From Prevotella sp. CAG:1092 (GTDB lineage Bacteria; Bacteroidota; Bacteroidia; Bacteroidales; Bacteroidaceae), in the NCBI GenBank assembly GCA_000436915.1, contig HF994194.1:13025-58761 (forward strand): a stretch of DNA of 45,737 nt, given 5' to 3'. Both the position numbers and the translations under genes were made by a program. Under the pieces are notes generated by a model. It searched no databases and was not told where the DNA came from. It saw nothing but the letters and a program-made list of their open reading frames with translations. Shown one piece after another: positions 11,001-16,631 of this stretch (position 1 is its first letter; every line of letters begins with the position of its first letter).

Positions 11001-11315
11001 AATATCAAAGATGACGCTGTCGCAATATTATATGCGAGGGCATACTTCTTTATTCCAGGCGTGGCAGCGAAAATATCACCATCATCATTAAATAATCTAA
11101 AACCACAGGAAGCCTTTAATAAAGTAATAAAATTAATTGCCGATTACATGTTCAAGAAAAAAGATAAGAACGAAAAAGAATATGTATTTGGTGATAAAGG
11201 ACATGGAGGATGGAGAAAATTTTTATGGTATACTCGTTATAATAAATTCATAAATTATAATAATGAAGCAGATGTTAGTGAAGAAAAGGTTAAAGAATAT
11301 ATAAAATCTTTGTAA
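5034..11315 (+). CDS. Giant baseplate hub protein with M15 peptidase and GH108-like muramidase
   Basis: About 2093 residues from ATG 5034; the reading frame is open from GTG 5010, and the residue numbers here count from that GTG. The N-terminal 250 residues and the stretch near 1617-1661 ('MYFQLLNVPMWRGAYMIYKVTHTM') look like a gp27/late-control-D-type hub. After it comes a Zn-peptidase domain of the M15/D-Ala-D-Ala type with SAHYKGNAMDL, giving likely metal ligands H1781, D1788 and H1855 (CLHVG). A second lytic domain follows with 'WNVQIEGG' and 'NGATKHGYGI', as in GH108 lysozyme-like muramidases; E1949 is the likely catalytic acid. The protein would form the tail tip and cut both peptide and glycan bonds as the tube crosses the cell wall. 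In T4 these jobs are split between gp27 and gp5. The middle 1000 residues are unassigned. Confidence 0.8.
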   Translation: MADEIGKEERINRICYVEPNDVFGSINGSPITPPYEDFSISFDLIVKVMSRLRSNSVNGNAGVDEEGNPKWIISWTSTPKDTTPSWVTFMSGNDVGNGTNSLTTDYTNISFDQYFKGEQIEGLGVEQVSISFESWYTPTVSIKFVDVRGSAFFGREEAIHYDDKITADNLFGCFATVPYPEFKLQIKGFLGRPVTYQLACSGIHAELNPQNGNFEFNVNFIGYSYALLTDIPFDYLIASPLNPYVGVSYWNQHKSSPEWAMLGRDGKPEREPVPLDDFFRQVENAQKEYSEEIKSISDGTNEVLSSAEQEKNLLNNIIATFMTFRGALVTDVQGKFIDITNKDDRKRQIVLFSKSEKIKLTTANIRYKEFVDAINTYNDAFGTTMITTDKLPNGWEKECPLEVVSHDSFIINTNDKGVYSSITYKDLNGREKTYDNIKALKFNDDKTLTDDSVRTLLGKTTSIPLGKEIQQYVYIIDCNNLIDDIATKIENLALSIKKKQKEIRQKIDDDITSILPFRPYIGNVFKLIFCHLETFCHIMYEASKDIQSEASNNLRTPSVLNIDLGKTDFYGNIDNVPAWVGVVNSGSVSTDGGDIDTEAEIFGLPSDFSDKFIEMQVVEGFEMAIQTIQDRRDSEDTESTTITNFPITTCDFNNNGSIFNGIENITLSELSGYLSIRAAQLFGILMKNAKNDLKTVTLLGNLDACNYYKSVAGIGLIKGNIFNVLGSNNVVDVIEGISECNPIYDSYGVTSSRSGKTRHKFETVLKIDGISDDRHPFFKDGKYVHYYNKEGVSLVPSELKKYELYSRLYNYEAEGGKPYFTPSYQNNANKNDEIKKTLYKTDTIRIKSKNDTFSTDMFNIFVDSSYVNGMTDRYSQLNEGNVKVLNYEVTDNEGLKAFIGKFWKIDNERYSKFFGVSNMLSPKLDKIGVDTKNLILSNNPSLDNEEKRKTNPDFIGWRNLKNTVELQSDGTWKASINGAESSEISFDETVIQDCKLYIKNNNANYDYVNLFGSPFYYLQNSIKDEDIRLKVKALLYLHTLRYNYSQILNVFDKNKTNGCIECVPYGYLLLIGGLLWRRKNGENIVYTDKKVDYYPVDKNKTLFVRKNNEYYFTVTNKTLATSDTYNVSLASLLGGNDIIDSNIEYQLISLFEDFVKNIFPKIKDGCEITNRQKGNDNKVIGNLNYTPSTLIDDIKAWYDIWTNKDPTYSKMSIHDKMQHMRDKFCDFTNGNKVKYRMFAVMNGNILNGFNMLLNEDDIELQGILKDVYYHKCLISDANARIMGNNMKDTANDKIEVPKEVFRSYVKGFTDTLSDIVENTTATISDSDSTEEDEESKTNRNLCMGIYYYLKNVWDKWLIGRPENTYDVSTFFKNNFIFMDSFYRNTFYKLPINCERLIECYKGKADEKSLYSFVGDLCKAHQCWFMAVPDFIHFTGEDTVDGHNKEGMYSDIEKMKDVFRPLPYNEIPPPENSNKFVIIYTSKPSEVPSNVNNFKCDSFDIWSHTDGFDNLPAIFKSDRLIEESDASITRLGYKVPSFGVSFARQNQHLFKNIRVNMNNPIDTEQSIKTYHHLISKGKSGERKICFTGQDVFNIYSNYSYECEVEMIGDAQICPLMYFQLLNVPMWRGAYMIYKVTHTMTPGNMTTTFRGMKMCKYPKPFSDSFFVRIIEGDTRSNEYNDNSNSGSEDGYLESSYKKVNSFSKDWYHDPDTGNAAKVAGLGIDKGEGKTVNPQIVRLFNLLYEEIAQLPENQPKMTWNVVLSHVLRSGSGKSAHYKGNAMDLKVAHYNNGIVVKEVPRASGETNQKELIKAADILASLHLEEIDQLILEYEKYGDMCSSRSDFYNCLHVGVLNNEKKKRHQCFIGAGAPEYHNVTKKLGASFLTKVPPLFDYIAKKAYQSNKDNFTNRFINYAGFESKLDEHFGKSDGSAFERWLQWNVQIEGGPKNNGATKHGYGIEQQAWSDYQKATGDEGHNYRKFYRWSWNKSKAANIKDDAVAILYARAYFFIPGVAAKISPSSLNNLKPQEAFNKVIKLIADYMFKKKDKNEKEYVFGDKGHGGWRKFLWYTRYNKFINYNNEADVSEEKVKEYIKSL

Positions 11316-11340
11316 AGACAATATTAAATCGTATCTTTGT
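11310..11340 (+). promoter_or_regulatory. Bacteroides-type promoter
   Basis: TTTG at 11310-11313, 19 bases, then TATCTTTG at 11333-11340: a full match to the Bacteroides consensus. The -33 box overlaps the last codons of the hub gene. The predicted start near 11347 leaves about 14 bases before the ATG at 11361. Confidence 0.75.
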
Positions 11341-11360
11341 AACATTAAATGATAATATAG

Positions 11361-11975
11361 ATGCAAAAACCGATGGCAAATGTGGTGGCAAAATCATCAC
11401 GCATAAAATTAGATATTAAAGTCAATTATTATAAACATATGGAAGAGGTAAAGGACAAATCTCTTCCTACCTTAATAATTGGTCTTCAAGAGGCGAAGAA
11501 ATCTATTAGTGATTTCGACATCTTAATTAAAGAATACCAGTCACAGAATCTTTGGTGGACATTCTCGAAGACTGAACGAGGTGTGGATTATCAAGATGAT
11601 ATTATTGATTTCTGTAACAAGGTAATTAATAATATCGTGAACGAGGTGACTTATGAATATGTCAATCTGTATGAGTGTACTTATTATAAAATAAAAAATA
11701 TATTAAGGTATCTTTTATCTAACGACAATAAGGTATGTTATAATGACAATAACAGTTTTCTCTTCATATATAGTAAGAAATACAAGAAGATATGGGGGTT
11801 TTCATTATCAACCTTAAGGTTTTATGGGATTAAAGAAACAAATATTGATAAAATAATAAATAACATTAAGAATGCCGAATTCATCAATAATTTCTCTCGA
11901 ATACCATCGAAAATAAAGAAAACCGTCGGTGATAAACTCCATTACAATATTGTATTATATGATTATTTTGGATAA
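11361..11975 (+). CDS. Unknown protein with its own promoter
   Basis: A 204-residue protein that I do not recognise. There is no signal peptide or membrane segment. It is rich in K, N, I and Y and probably mostly alpha-helical in the first two thirds, followed by a beta-like segment ('SFLFIYSKKYKKIWGFSLS'). It has a dedicated Bacteroides-type promoter directly upstream, unlike the structural genes around it, so it is probably an accessory gene expressed early or constitutively rather than a virion part. An alternative in-frame ATG lies five codons in (MANVV). Functions such as host takeover or defence are possible, but nothing in the sequence supports one over another. Confidence 0.6.
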   Translation: MQKPMANVVAKSSRIKLDIKVNYYKHMEEVKDKSLPTLIIGLQEAKKSISDFDILIKEYQSQNLWWTFSKTERGVDYQDDIIDFCNKVINNIVNEVTYEYVNLYECTYYKIKNILRYLLSNDNKVCYNDNNSFLFIYSKKYKKIWGFSLSTLRFYGIKETNIDKIINNIKNAEFINNFSRIPSKIKKTVGDKLHYNIVLYDYFG

Positions 11976-11997
11976 CAACTTGGTAATATAATATTTA
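11967..11997 (+). promoter_or_regulatory. Weak promoter candidate
   Basis: TTTG at 11967-11970, 19 bases, then AATATTTA at 11990-11997, which deviates from TAnnTTTG at the first and last positions. The expected start near 12004 leaves about 16 bases before the ATG at 12021. A T4-late-like TATAAATA at 11998-12005 overlaps it, but such words are frequent in this AT-rich DNA. Confidence 0.25.
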
Positions 11998-12005
11998 TAT
12001 AAATA

Positions 12006-12013
12006 AAAGGAGA
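12006..12013 (+). promoter_or_regulatory. Strong Shine-Dalgarno site
   Basis: AAAGGAGA ends 7 bases before the ATG at 12021. It is the clearest Shine-Dalgarno in the window. Most other genes here have only A/T-rich leaders, as is common in Bacteroidota. Confidence 0.6.
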
Positions 12014-12020
12014 GAATAAT

Positions 12021-12317
12021 ATGGTACAAAGATTTCTAGGCAAAAAACCGTTTAATCGATACGTAAGACCTGTTAGACATACAAGGTCATTAGATAAAAT
12101 AGATATGGAAAAAGTTGTAACAGAAACTGAAAATAACGATAATAAAGACGTTGTAGATATGAAAGACGAAAGACTCACAAAAGTAGAAGCATTAGTAAAT
12201 GCACAGGCTCCTAAACGTAAAGTAAAAGTCGAGAAAAAAGACAAAGGGTTGATAGAACGTACAGAGAATAGCACTATTCTACTAACCGAGGATAATAAAA
12301 TGATGCTGAACGATTAA
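12021..12317 (+). CDS. Small charged protein, unknown
   Basis: A 98-residue hydrophilic protein. The N-terminus is basic and aromatic ('FLGKKPFNRYVRPVRHTR'). The centre is highly charged with alternating acidic and lysine-rich runs, and it ends 'LLTEDNKMMLND'. It has no membrane segment or cysteine. It has the best ribosome-binding site of the window and lies 2 bases upstream of the next gene, so the pair is surely co-transcribed. High charge plus a low-complexity partner could suit a prohead core or scaffold, or another assembly factor, but this is a guess; no family is recognised. Confidence 0.55.
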   Translation: MVQRFLGKKPFNRYVRPVRHTRSLDKIDMEKVVTETENNDNKDVVDMKDERLTKVEALVNAQAPKRKVKVEKKDKGLIERTENSTILLTEDNKMMLND

Positions 12318-12319
12318 AG

Positions 12320-13135
12320 ATGGTGAATAATAAACTTATAAAGGATTATAAATTATCAGAAGCCATCAAGAGATTTAATCAAATTAATGAGTATACTTTT
12401 ATCTCTTCGCCACCTCTTACCGAGGATGGAGAAGATGAACCGACGAACGATGCCCAACAATCTCAAAATGGCGAGGAACAAATGCAATCGCCTAATAATC
12501 AGTCCTTATCGGGCGGAGCACCCCCTATGGAGGATCCGCAACAATCTCAAGGAGGGCAAGATGGTATGCAACAGCCGATGACTGACGGCGGTCAAGGAAT
12601 GAACGACACACAGCAACAACCTCCGCAAGAATTACCGATAAGTGGTGGCGAAATGAACGGTGAGGCAACTATGGAAGACGATATGTCAGAGATGCAGCCA
12701 GATGATGAGGTAATTGATGTTGATGATTTAACTGACGCACAGGAACAGACGGAAGAAAAAGTTGACGGAGTTAGTCAACAATTATTAAGATTGCTAAAGG
12801 TGGTCTCTAAATATAGCGATGCCATTGACCAGCAAAACAAAGAAATCGAAAGTCTGAAAAAAGAATTCGAAAAACGTAACCCGACCGAAGAGGAAAGATT
12901 AAACATTCGTTCACAGTCAGGTTATCCGTATTCTGAGAAACCAAAGGATTTCTGGAACAAAAAAATGAAGGATAACCCCAATTACAATGTAATGTTTGAT
13001 AATGAGGTACCTGTAAATAAAGAACAAGAAAAGTTCGATATTAAGAGAGGTGATTTAGATGGTATGAATTACCGAGAAATCGCAGATTCATTCGACAAGG
13101 ATCCACAAGAATTAATGGACTATTTAAGACTATAG
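12320..13135 (+). CDS. Q/E/G-rich protein with coiled coil, perhaps structural
   Basis: A 271-residue protein. Residues 1-28 form a likely amphipathic helix. Residues 30-140 are low-complexity and probably disordered, rich in Q, G, P, M and acidic residues. About 148-190 predicts a coiled coil ('LLRLLKVVSKYSDAIDQQ', then 'EIESLKKEFEKRN'). The C-terminal 80 residues look folded ('NPNYNVMFDNEV') and end with a helix-turn-helix-like 'NYREIADSFDKDPQELMDYL'. A disordered acidic region, coiled coil and small folded end suggest a scaffold or assembly factor, but I cannot assign a family. It starts 2 bases after the preceding stop. Confidence 0.55.
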   Translation: MVNNKLIKDYKLSEAIKRFNQINEYTFISSPPLTEDGEDEPTNDAQQSQNGEEQMQSPNNQSLSGGAPPMEDPQQSQGGQDGMQQPMTDGGQGMNDTQQQPPQELPISGGEMNGEATMEDDMSEMQPDDEVIDVDDLTDAQEQTEEKVDGVSQQLLRLLKVVSKYSDAIDQQNKEIESLKKEFEKRNPTEEERLNIRSQSGYPYSEKPKDFWNKKMKDNPNYNVMFDNEVPVNKEQEKFDIKRGDLDGMNYREIADSFDKDPQELMDYLRL

Positions 13136-13240
13136 ATACACCAATTATTTGTGATTACCGAATGTACATACTCGATAATATGTAAGAATAAATCCGACAT
13201 GTAATAAACACTGATTTTTTTTGATAAAGTATTATTTTTT

Positions 13241-13277
13241 TTCCTATCCGTTTTATAAAAAATAAAATATATAGGAA
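13241..13277. repeat. Inverted repeat upstream of ssDNA-binding protein promoter
   Basis: TTCCTAT at 13241-13247 and its exact complement ATAGGAA at 13271-13277, separated by 23 bases. The right half abuts the -7 box at 13279. A near copy lies in the same position before the gene at 17835. It is a candidate binding site for a transcription factor. Confidence 0.45.
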
Positions 13278-13278
13278 G

Positions 13279-13286
13279 TATATTTG
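13279..13286 (+). promoter_or_regulatory. Promoter -7 box for ssDNA-binding protein gene
   Basis: TATATTTG matches TAnnTTTG. No TTTG lies 19-21 bases upstream. The surrounding ATAGGAAGTATATTTGTAAC (13271-13290) recurs with one or two changes at 17766-17785. The expected start is near 13293, about 30 bases before the ATG. The gap from 13136 to here holds no gene and no convincing terminator; it has T-runs near 13215-13241. Confidence 0.6.
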
Positions 13287-13323
13287 TAACGTAAAATAAG
13301 ATATTAATAAATTATGAAAAAAT

Positions 13324-14382
13324 ATGGAAACATTAGTTAATAATACCAGTGCAGAAGCTATTGAACAGCAATTTAATGAAAAAATGAATCGTAATGTAAA
13401 TCATCAGTCATTTACTTTCGACCCCAAGATTTACTTAGACACTAAAATCCCGGATAAACAGAACAGCAAACAAATTAGACTCCGAATACTTCCCGTTAGT
13501 GGTACGGATCCAAATGTTTTTTTGAAACTCAAAACACATTCTTTGAAAGTTGATAAAGAAATAGCCAATAGTGGCTTTAAGTCTTTTATATGCCTTAATG
13601 ATGAACACATAAAAGAACGTGAACCTCGTGGTTGTCCGTTGTGTCAAAAGGCAAAGGAACTTTTCGATAAAGCGAAAGAATATCGTAGTAACGGTGATGA
13701 CAATATGTCTAAAGTGTTATATAAACAAGCTTGTACCTTTAAATGCAAGACAACCTATATAGTTAGAGTCATTGTCCGTGGACATGAGGATGAAGGTGTT
13801 AAGTTCTGGAGATTTAATGAAAACTCGAAAGGTGAAGGCTGTTATGATAAGTTAATGTCAATATACAATACTCGTCGTGAACCCAAACCTGATGGAGGAA
13901 TGTATAACCTCTTTGACTTAGTGGAAGGCAAAGATATCGTATTGACTTTGAATCGTGTTTTTGATACACAAGGTAAAGACACAAATAAGATTTCATATCA
14001 GATAACAGATGCCAATTTTTCAACCCCATTGTCAAATGACATCATGCAGGCAAATGAATGGATAAATGATAGCAAAAAATGGACGGATGCCTACGGCATT
14101 AAACAGTACGATTATCTTAAGATAATATCAGAGGGAAAAATACCGGTAAGAGACCATGAAAATGGTGGATATTCAAGTAAAGAGGTAAAGACAAATGATG
14201 CAAATCAGCGAGAGCAAGAAAATGCCCGAATCGCACGTGAAATATTGTCTGAACATCAAGAGCAACAGCAAGCGGTCGAGCCACAAACGTCGTCGATGGT
14301 CAATACTCCTCTGTTACATCAAACACCGTCACCTCAAACACCATTGCCTTTTAACGGTAATGACCCCGACCTGCCATTTTAA
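13324..14382 (+). CDS. gp32-like single-stranded DNA-binding protein
   Basis: A 352-residue homologue of the T4 gp32 type. It would coat ssDNA during replication and recombination and work with UvsX and the helicase encoded just downstream. A zinc site is visible as H72-x17-C90-x13-C104-x2-C107, the same order as T4 gp32 (His, Cys, Cys-x2-Cys). The OB-fold core runs to about residue 260. The tail beyond is Q-, T- and P-rich and ends 'NDPDLPF', strikingly like the acidic tip of bacterial SSB rather than a T4 tail. A short out-of-frame ORF (13314-13340) overlaps the start codon. The gene overlaps the thymidine kinase frame by one base. Confidence 0.85.
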   Translation: METLVNNTSAEAIEQQFNEKMNRNVNHQSFTFDPKIYLDTKIPDKQNSKQIRLRILPVSGTDPNVFLKLKTHSLKVDKEIANSGFKSFICLNDEHIKEREPRGCPLCQKAKELFDKAKEYRSNGDDNMSKVLYKQACTFKCKTTYIVRVIVRGHEDEGVKFWRFNENSKGEGCYDKLMSIYNTRREPKPDGGMYNLFDLVEGKDIVLTLNRVFDTQGKDTNKISYQITDANFSTPLSNDIMQANEWINDSKKWTDAYGIKQYDYLKIISEGKIPVRDHENGGYSSKEVKTNDANQREQENARIAREILSEHQEQQQAVEPQTSSMVNTPLLHQTPSPQTPLPFNGNDPDLPF

Positions 14383-14399
14383 TGAATATTCAATATAAT

Positions 14400-15008
14400 A
14401 TGAGTGCTAAGTTATATTACATATACGGAACAATGAATACTTCAAAGAGTGCATCTTTATTAATGAAGGCGCACTCTTTTGAGGAAAATGACATACCGTT
14501 TATTTGTATGAAACCATCCATCGACAACAGAGATGGTATTGATGTTATCAGTTCGAGAATCGGTATTAAAAAGGAATGTGTATCAATATATCCAGATGAT
14601 GATATATTTGATATAATAAATGAAATAATAAACGAGTTTAATACGACCTTAAGACCTCTACCGAAATGGATATTATTAGATGAGAGTCAATTTTTAACCG
14701 AAAAACAGGTAGACCAATTATCAAAAGTAGTAGATTTGCTACATATTAATGTCATCTGCTATGGTCTGAGAACCGATTTCAGAACAAGATTATTCCCGGG
14801 TTCAAAACGTTTGTTCGAACTTGCCGATAATATCGAAGAAATGAAAATATCATGCCGTTGTGGTGGCAAGGCTATTATAAATGCAAGAATTAATGAAGAT
14901 GGTCATGTCATCACCGACGGAGACCAAGTGATGATAGGTGGTAACGACAAGTATATTACCTTATGTCGTAAATGTTACAGAGAATTAGTTAACAATAGTA
15001 ATTTATGA
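14400..15008 (+). CDS. tdk: Thymidine kinase, class II
   Basis: Phosphorylates thymidine with ATP to give dTMP for DNA synthesis. The frame is open from ATG 14382 (208 residues), which overlaps the previous stop. ATG 14400 gives 'MSAKLYYIYG', the usual family start, and is preferred. Numbered from 14382, the P-loop is GTMNTSKS (16-23). Serine replaces the last glycine of GKS, a variant I believe occurs in some class II kinases. The catalytic glutamate is E101 in DESQF. 'CYGLRTDF' matches the family's G-L-x-x-D-F motif. The C-terminal zinc finger is CRCGG plus CRKC. It lies in the replication block between ssb and uvsX. Confidence 0.9.
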   Translation: MSAKLYYIYGTMNTSKSASLLMKAHSFEENDIPFICMKPSIDNRDGIDVISSRIGIKKECVSIYPDDDIFDIINEIINEFNTTLRPLPKWILLDESQFLTEKQVDQLSKVVDLLHINVICYGLRTDFRTRLFPGSKRLFELADNIEEMKISCRCGGKAIINARINEDGHVITDGDQVMIGGNDKYITLCRKCYRELVNNSNL

Positions 15009-15024
15009 TAAAATTTTTAATTAA

Positions 15025-16203
15025 ATGAAACAAGCTATTAAGAAAGGAGCTGGTATCAAGAAAACTTTCGATATCGGTGAATTTAAGTCTAATAATCTAA
15101 AATTGACTCAAGTCGCAGAAAAACCGATGGAATGGTTCATAATGCCTAAAGGTTTTCAAGAAGCATTATCGTTACCTGGTATCCCTAAAGGATGGTTTTC
15201 GGGATGTTATGGATGGAATTCGACGGGTAAAAGTACCATTAAAAATTGTCTGATAGCTTCTGCGCAGAGACAGAATGTGTTGCCGGTTATATTCGAAACT
15301 GAGAGCAACTTCGATTTCAAATATGCTATCGATTGTGGAATGGAGGCGACACCCGTATACGATGAAGTAGAAGTCGAAGACGTTGATGAAGAAACCGGGG
15401 AAGTTACCGTTCGTAAGGAAAAACAAATTGTTGATTATGAAGGTAATTTCATTTTATTCACTAATGAGGCAATGTGCGAATATTGTGGCGATCTTGATTA
15501 TAGTACAATGACAAGAAAGTCAACAAAGAGAACCGTCGCATTAATTGAAGATATCGCATATATTATCAATGACTTATTGGATAAACAGGAGAAAGGTGAA
15601 TTACCAGTAGAGTTATTGTTCATCTGGGATAGCGTCGGTAGTATCACGTCATGGAAATCTTATGCCTCAAAATGTGGCAATAATATGTTTGATGCCTCAA
15701 GTATTAGTACTGCGTTTAACACAATCGTAAATACAAGAATTCCATCCTCACGCAGTCAGAAATCAGCATACACGAATTCATTTTTTATTGTAAATAAAAT
15801 TTGGGACTCGTCAATGGCTACTATGGGTAAACCTTCAGTAAAATTAAAAGGAGGTAATTCGTTCGAATATGCATTGAGATTATTAATTGCCTGTGGCAAG
15901 ATAATTACAAGCGGTGTTAAGAAAATGGAAGCAACCGTTAAAGGCGAAAAATATGAATATGGTACTGTTGCACCAATTTCGATAAAGAAAAACCATTTAC
16001 CGACACCATATAACCTCAGTAGAGATGGTCTTTTATATTGTACGGCGAATGGTATTATCTCCGAGAGTGAAATCGATAACTATAAGAAGAAAATGCTACC
16101 GAATATTATCCGTCAGTTAAAAGAGAATGATACGACTGGTAAACTTAGCGATATTACAGAACAGGATGTCGAGTTTACTGAAAGTGATGAAGAAACATTA
16201 TAA
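15025..16203 (+). CDS. uvsX: UvsX/RecA-like recombinase
   Basis: A 392-residue strand-exchange ATPase of the RecA/UvsX family. It forms filaments on ssDNA and starts recombination-dependent replication. Walker A is GWNSTGKST (K69) and Walker B is LLFIWDSVG (D202). After Walker A comes 'FETESNFD', which fits the family's catalytic glutamate region. An acidic insert of about 25 residues follows (near residues 113-135), then a CEYCG pair. The conserved 'LKGGNSFEYALRL' segment resembles the RecA DNA-binding core. The C-terminus is acidic, as in RecA. A strong intrinsic terminator begins 7 bases after the stop, closing the ssb-tdk-uvsX unit. Confidence 0.9.
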   Translation: MKQAIKKGAGIKKTFDIGEFKSNNLKLTQVAEKPMEWFIMPKGFQEALSLPGIPKGWFSGCYGWNSTGKSTIKNCLIASAQRQNVLPVIFETESNFDFKYAIDCGMEATPVYDEVEVEDVDEETGEVTVRKEKQIVDYEGNFILFTNEAMCEYCGDLDYSTMTRKSTKRTVALIEDIAYIINDLLDKQEKGELPVELLFIWDSVGSITSWKSYASKCGNNMFDASSISTAFNTIVNTRIPSSRSQKSAYTNSFFIVNKIWDSSMATMGKPSVKLKGGNSFEYALRLLIACGKIITSGVKKMEATVKGEKYEYGTVAPISIKKNHLPTPYNLSRDGLLYCTANGIISESEIDNYKKKMLPNIIRQLKENDTTGKLSDITEQDVEFTESDEETL

Positions 16204-16209
16204 TAAATG

Positions 16210-16240
16210 AATCGGTAAGAAATATTTCTTACCGATTTTT
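16210..16240 (+). terminator. Intrinsic terminator after uvsX
   Basis: A perfect 28-base palindrome (14-base arms 16210-16223 and 16224-16237) containing ATCGGTAAG and its complement, followed by a T-tract to 16240. Terminal base pairs leave a small loop in RNA. It lies 7 bases after the uvsX stop. Confidence 0.85.
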
Positions 16241-16271
16241 AAGTTAAACAAACCAAGAGAAAATAAATATT

Positions 16272-16631
16272 ATGCAAGTTAATCTAATTAAAGAAGCCTT
16301 TTATGAATTAGATGACAAGAAGGCAACATCCATCCCCTTTGAGACCTTTATAAACTTTATAAATATGTGTGGTATTACGATGAACGGTAACGGTTCGGAT
16401 AAATACGACAACATTCCGAAGGTAAGATTATTCACAAATATCGAAGAATTCAAAGGCATTTCAAAAACTGAAATGGAGTCACTTGACACCTCACAGAATG
16501 TTTTAGTATTACCGAAAGGTAATTTTTGCATCCGATTAAAGGATAAGTCTCAAATAACGACTAAAAGTAAGAAGCAGGATGGCACAACCAGTACCGAAAA
16601 AAATACGGAAAACAAACCCACAGATTTGTAA
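16272..16631 (+). CDS. Unknown small protein overlapping the FEN nuclease
   Basis: A 119-residue protein, not recognised. The N-terminal 90 residues look like a small folded domain ('INLIKEAFYELDD'-like helix start, 'ETFINFINMCG'); the last 30 are a K/T/E-rich tail. Its 3' end overlaps the nuclease gene by 53 bases in another frame, and the overlap encodes only the low-complexity tail. That suggests the tail or the nuclease N-terminus extended secondarily. Being translationally linked to the nuclease, it may act in replication. No signal peptide or membrane segment. Confidence 0.6.
   Translation: MQVNLIKEAFYELDDKKATSIPFETFINFINMCGITMNGNGSDKYDNIPKVRLFTNIEEFKGISKTEMESLDTSQNVLVLPKGNFCIRLKDKSQITTKSKKQDGTTSTEKNTENKPTDL

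Noticed and set aside
10810..11091. Forward open frame of 93 codons inside the hub gene
   Set aside because: It lies wholly inside a gene with clear catalytic motifs in another frame and has no domain pattern; it is a shadow frame.
11998..12005. TATAAATA, the T4 late-promoter word, before the gene at 12021
   Set aside because: Similar TATA-rich words are common in this AT-rich DNA and are not consistently placed before the other late genes, so it is not called as a late promoter.
15361..15430. Insert in UvsX as a possible intein or intron
   Set aside because: Only about 25 acidic residues in frame, with no splice-site or endonuclease motifs.
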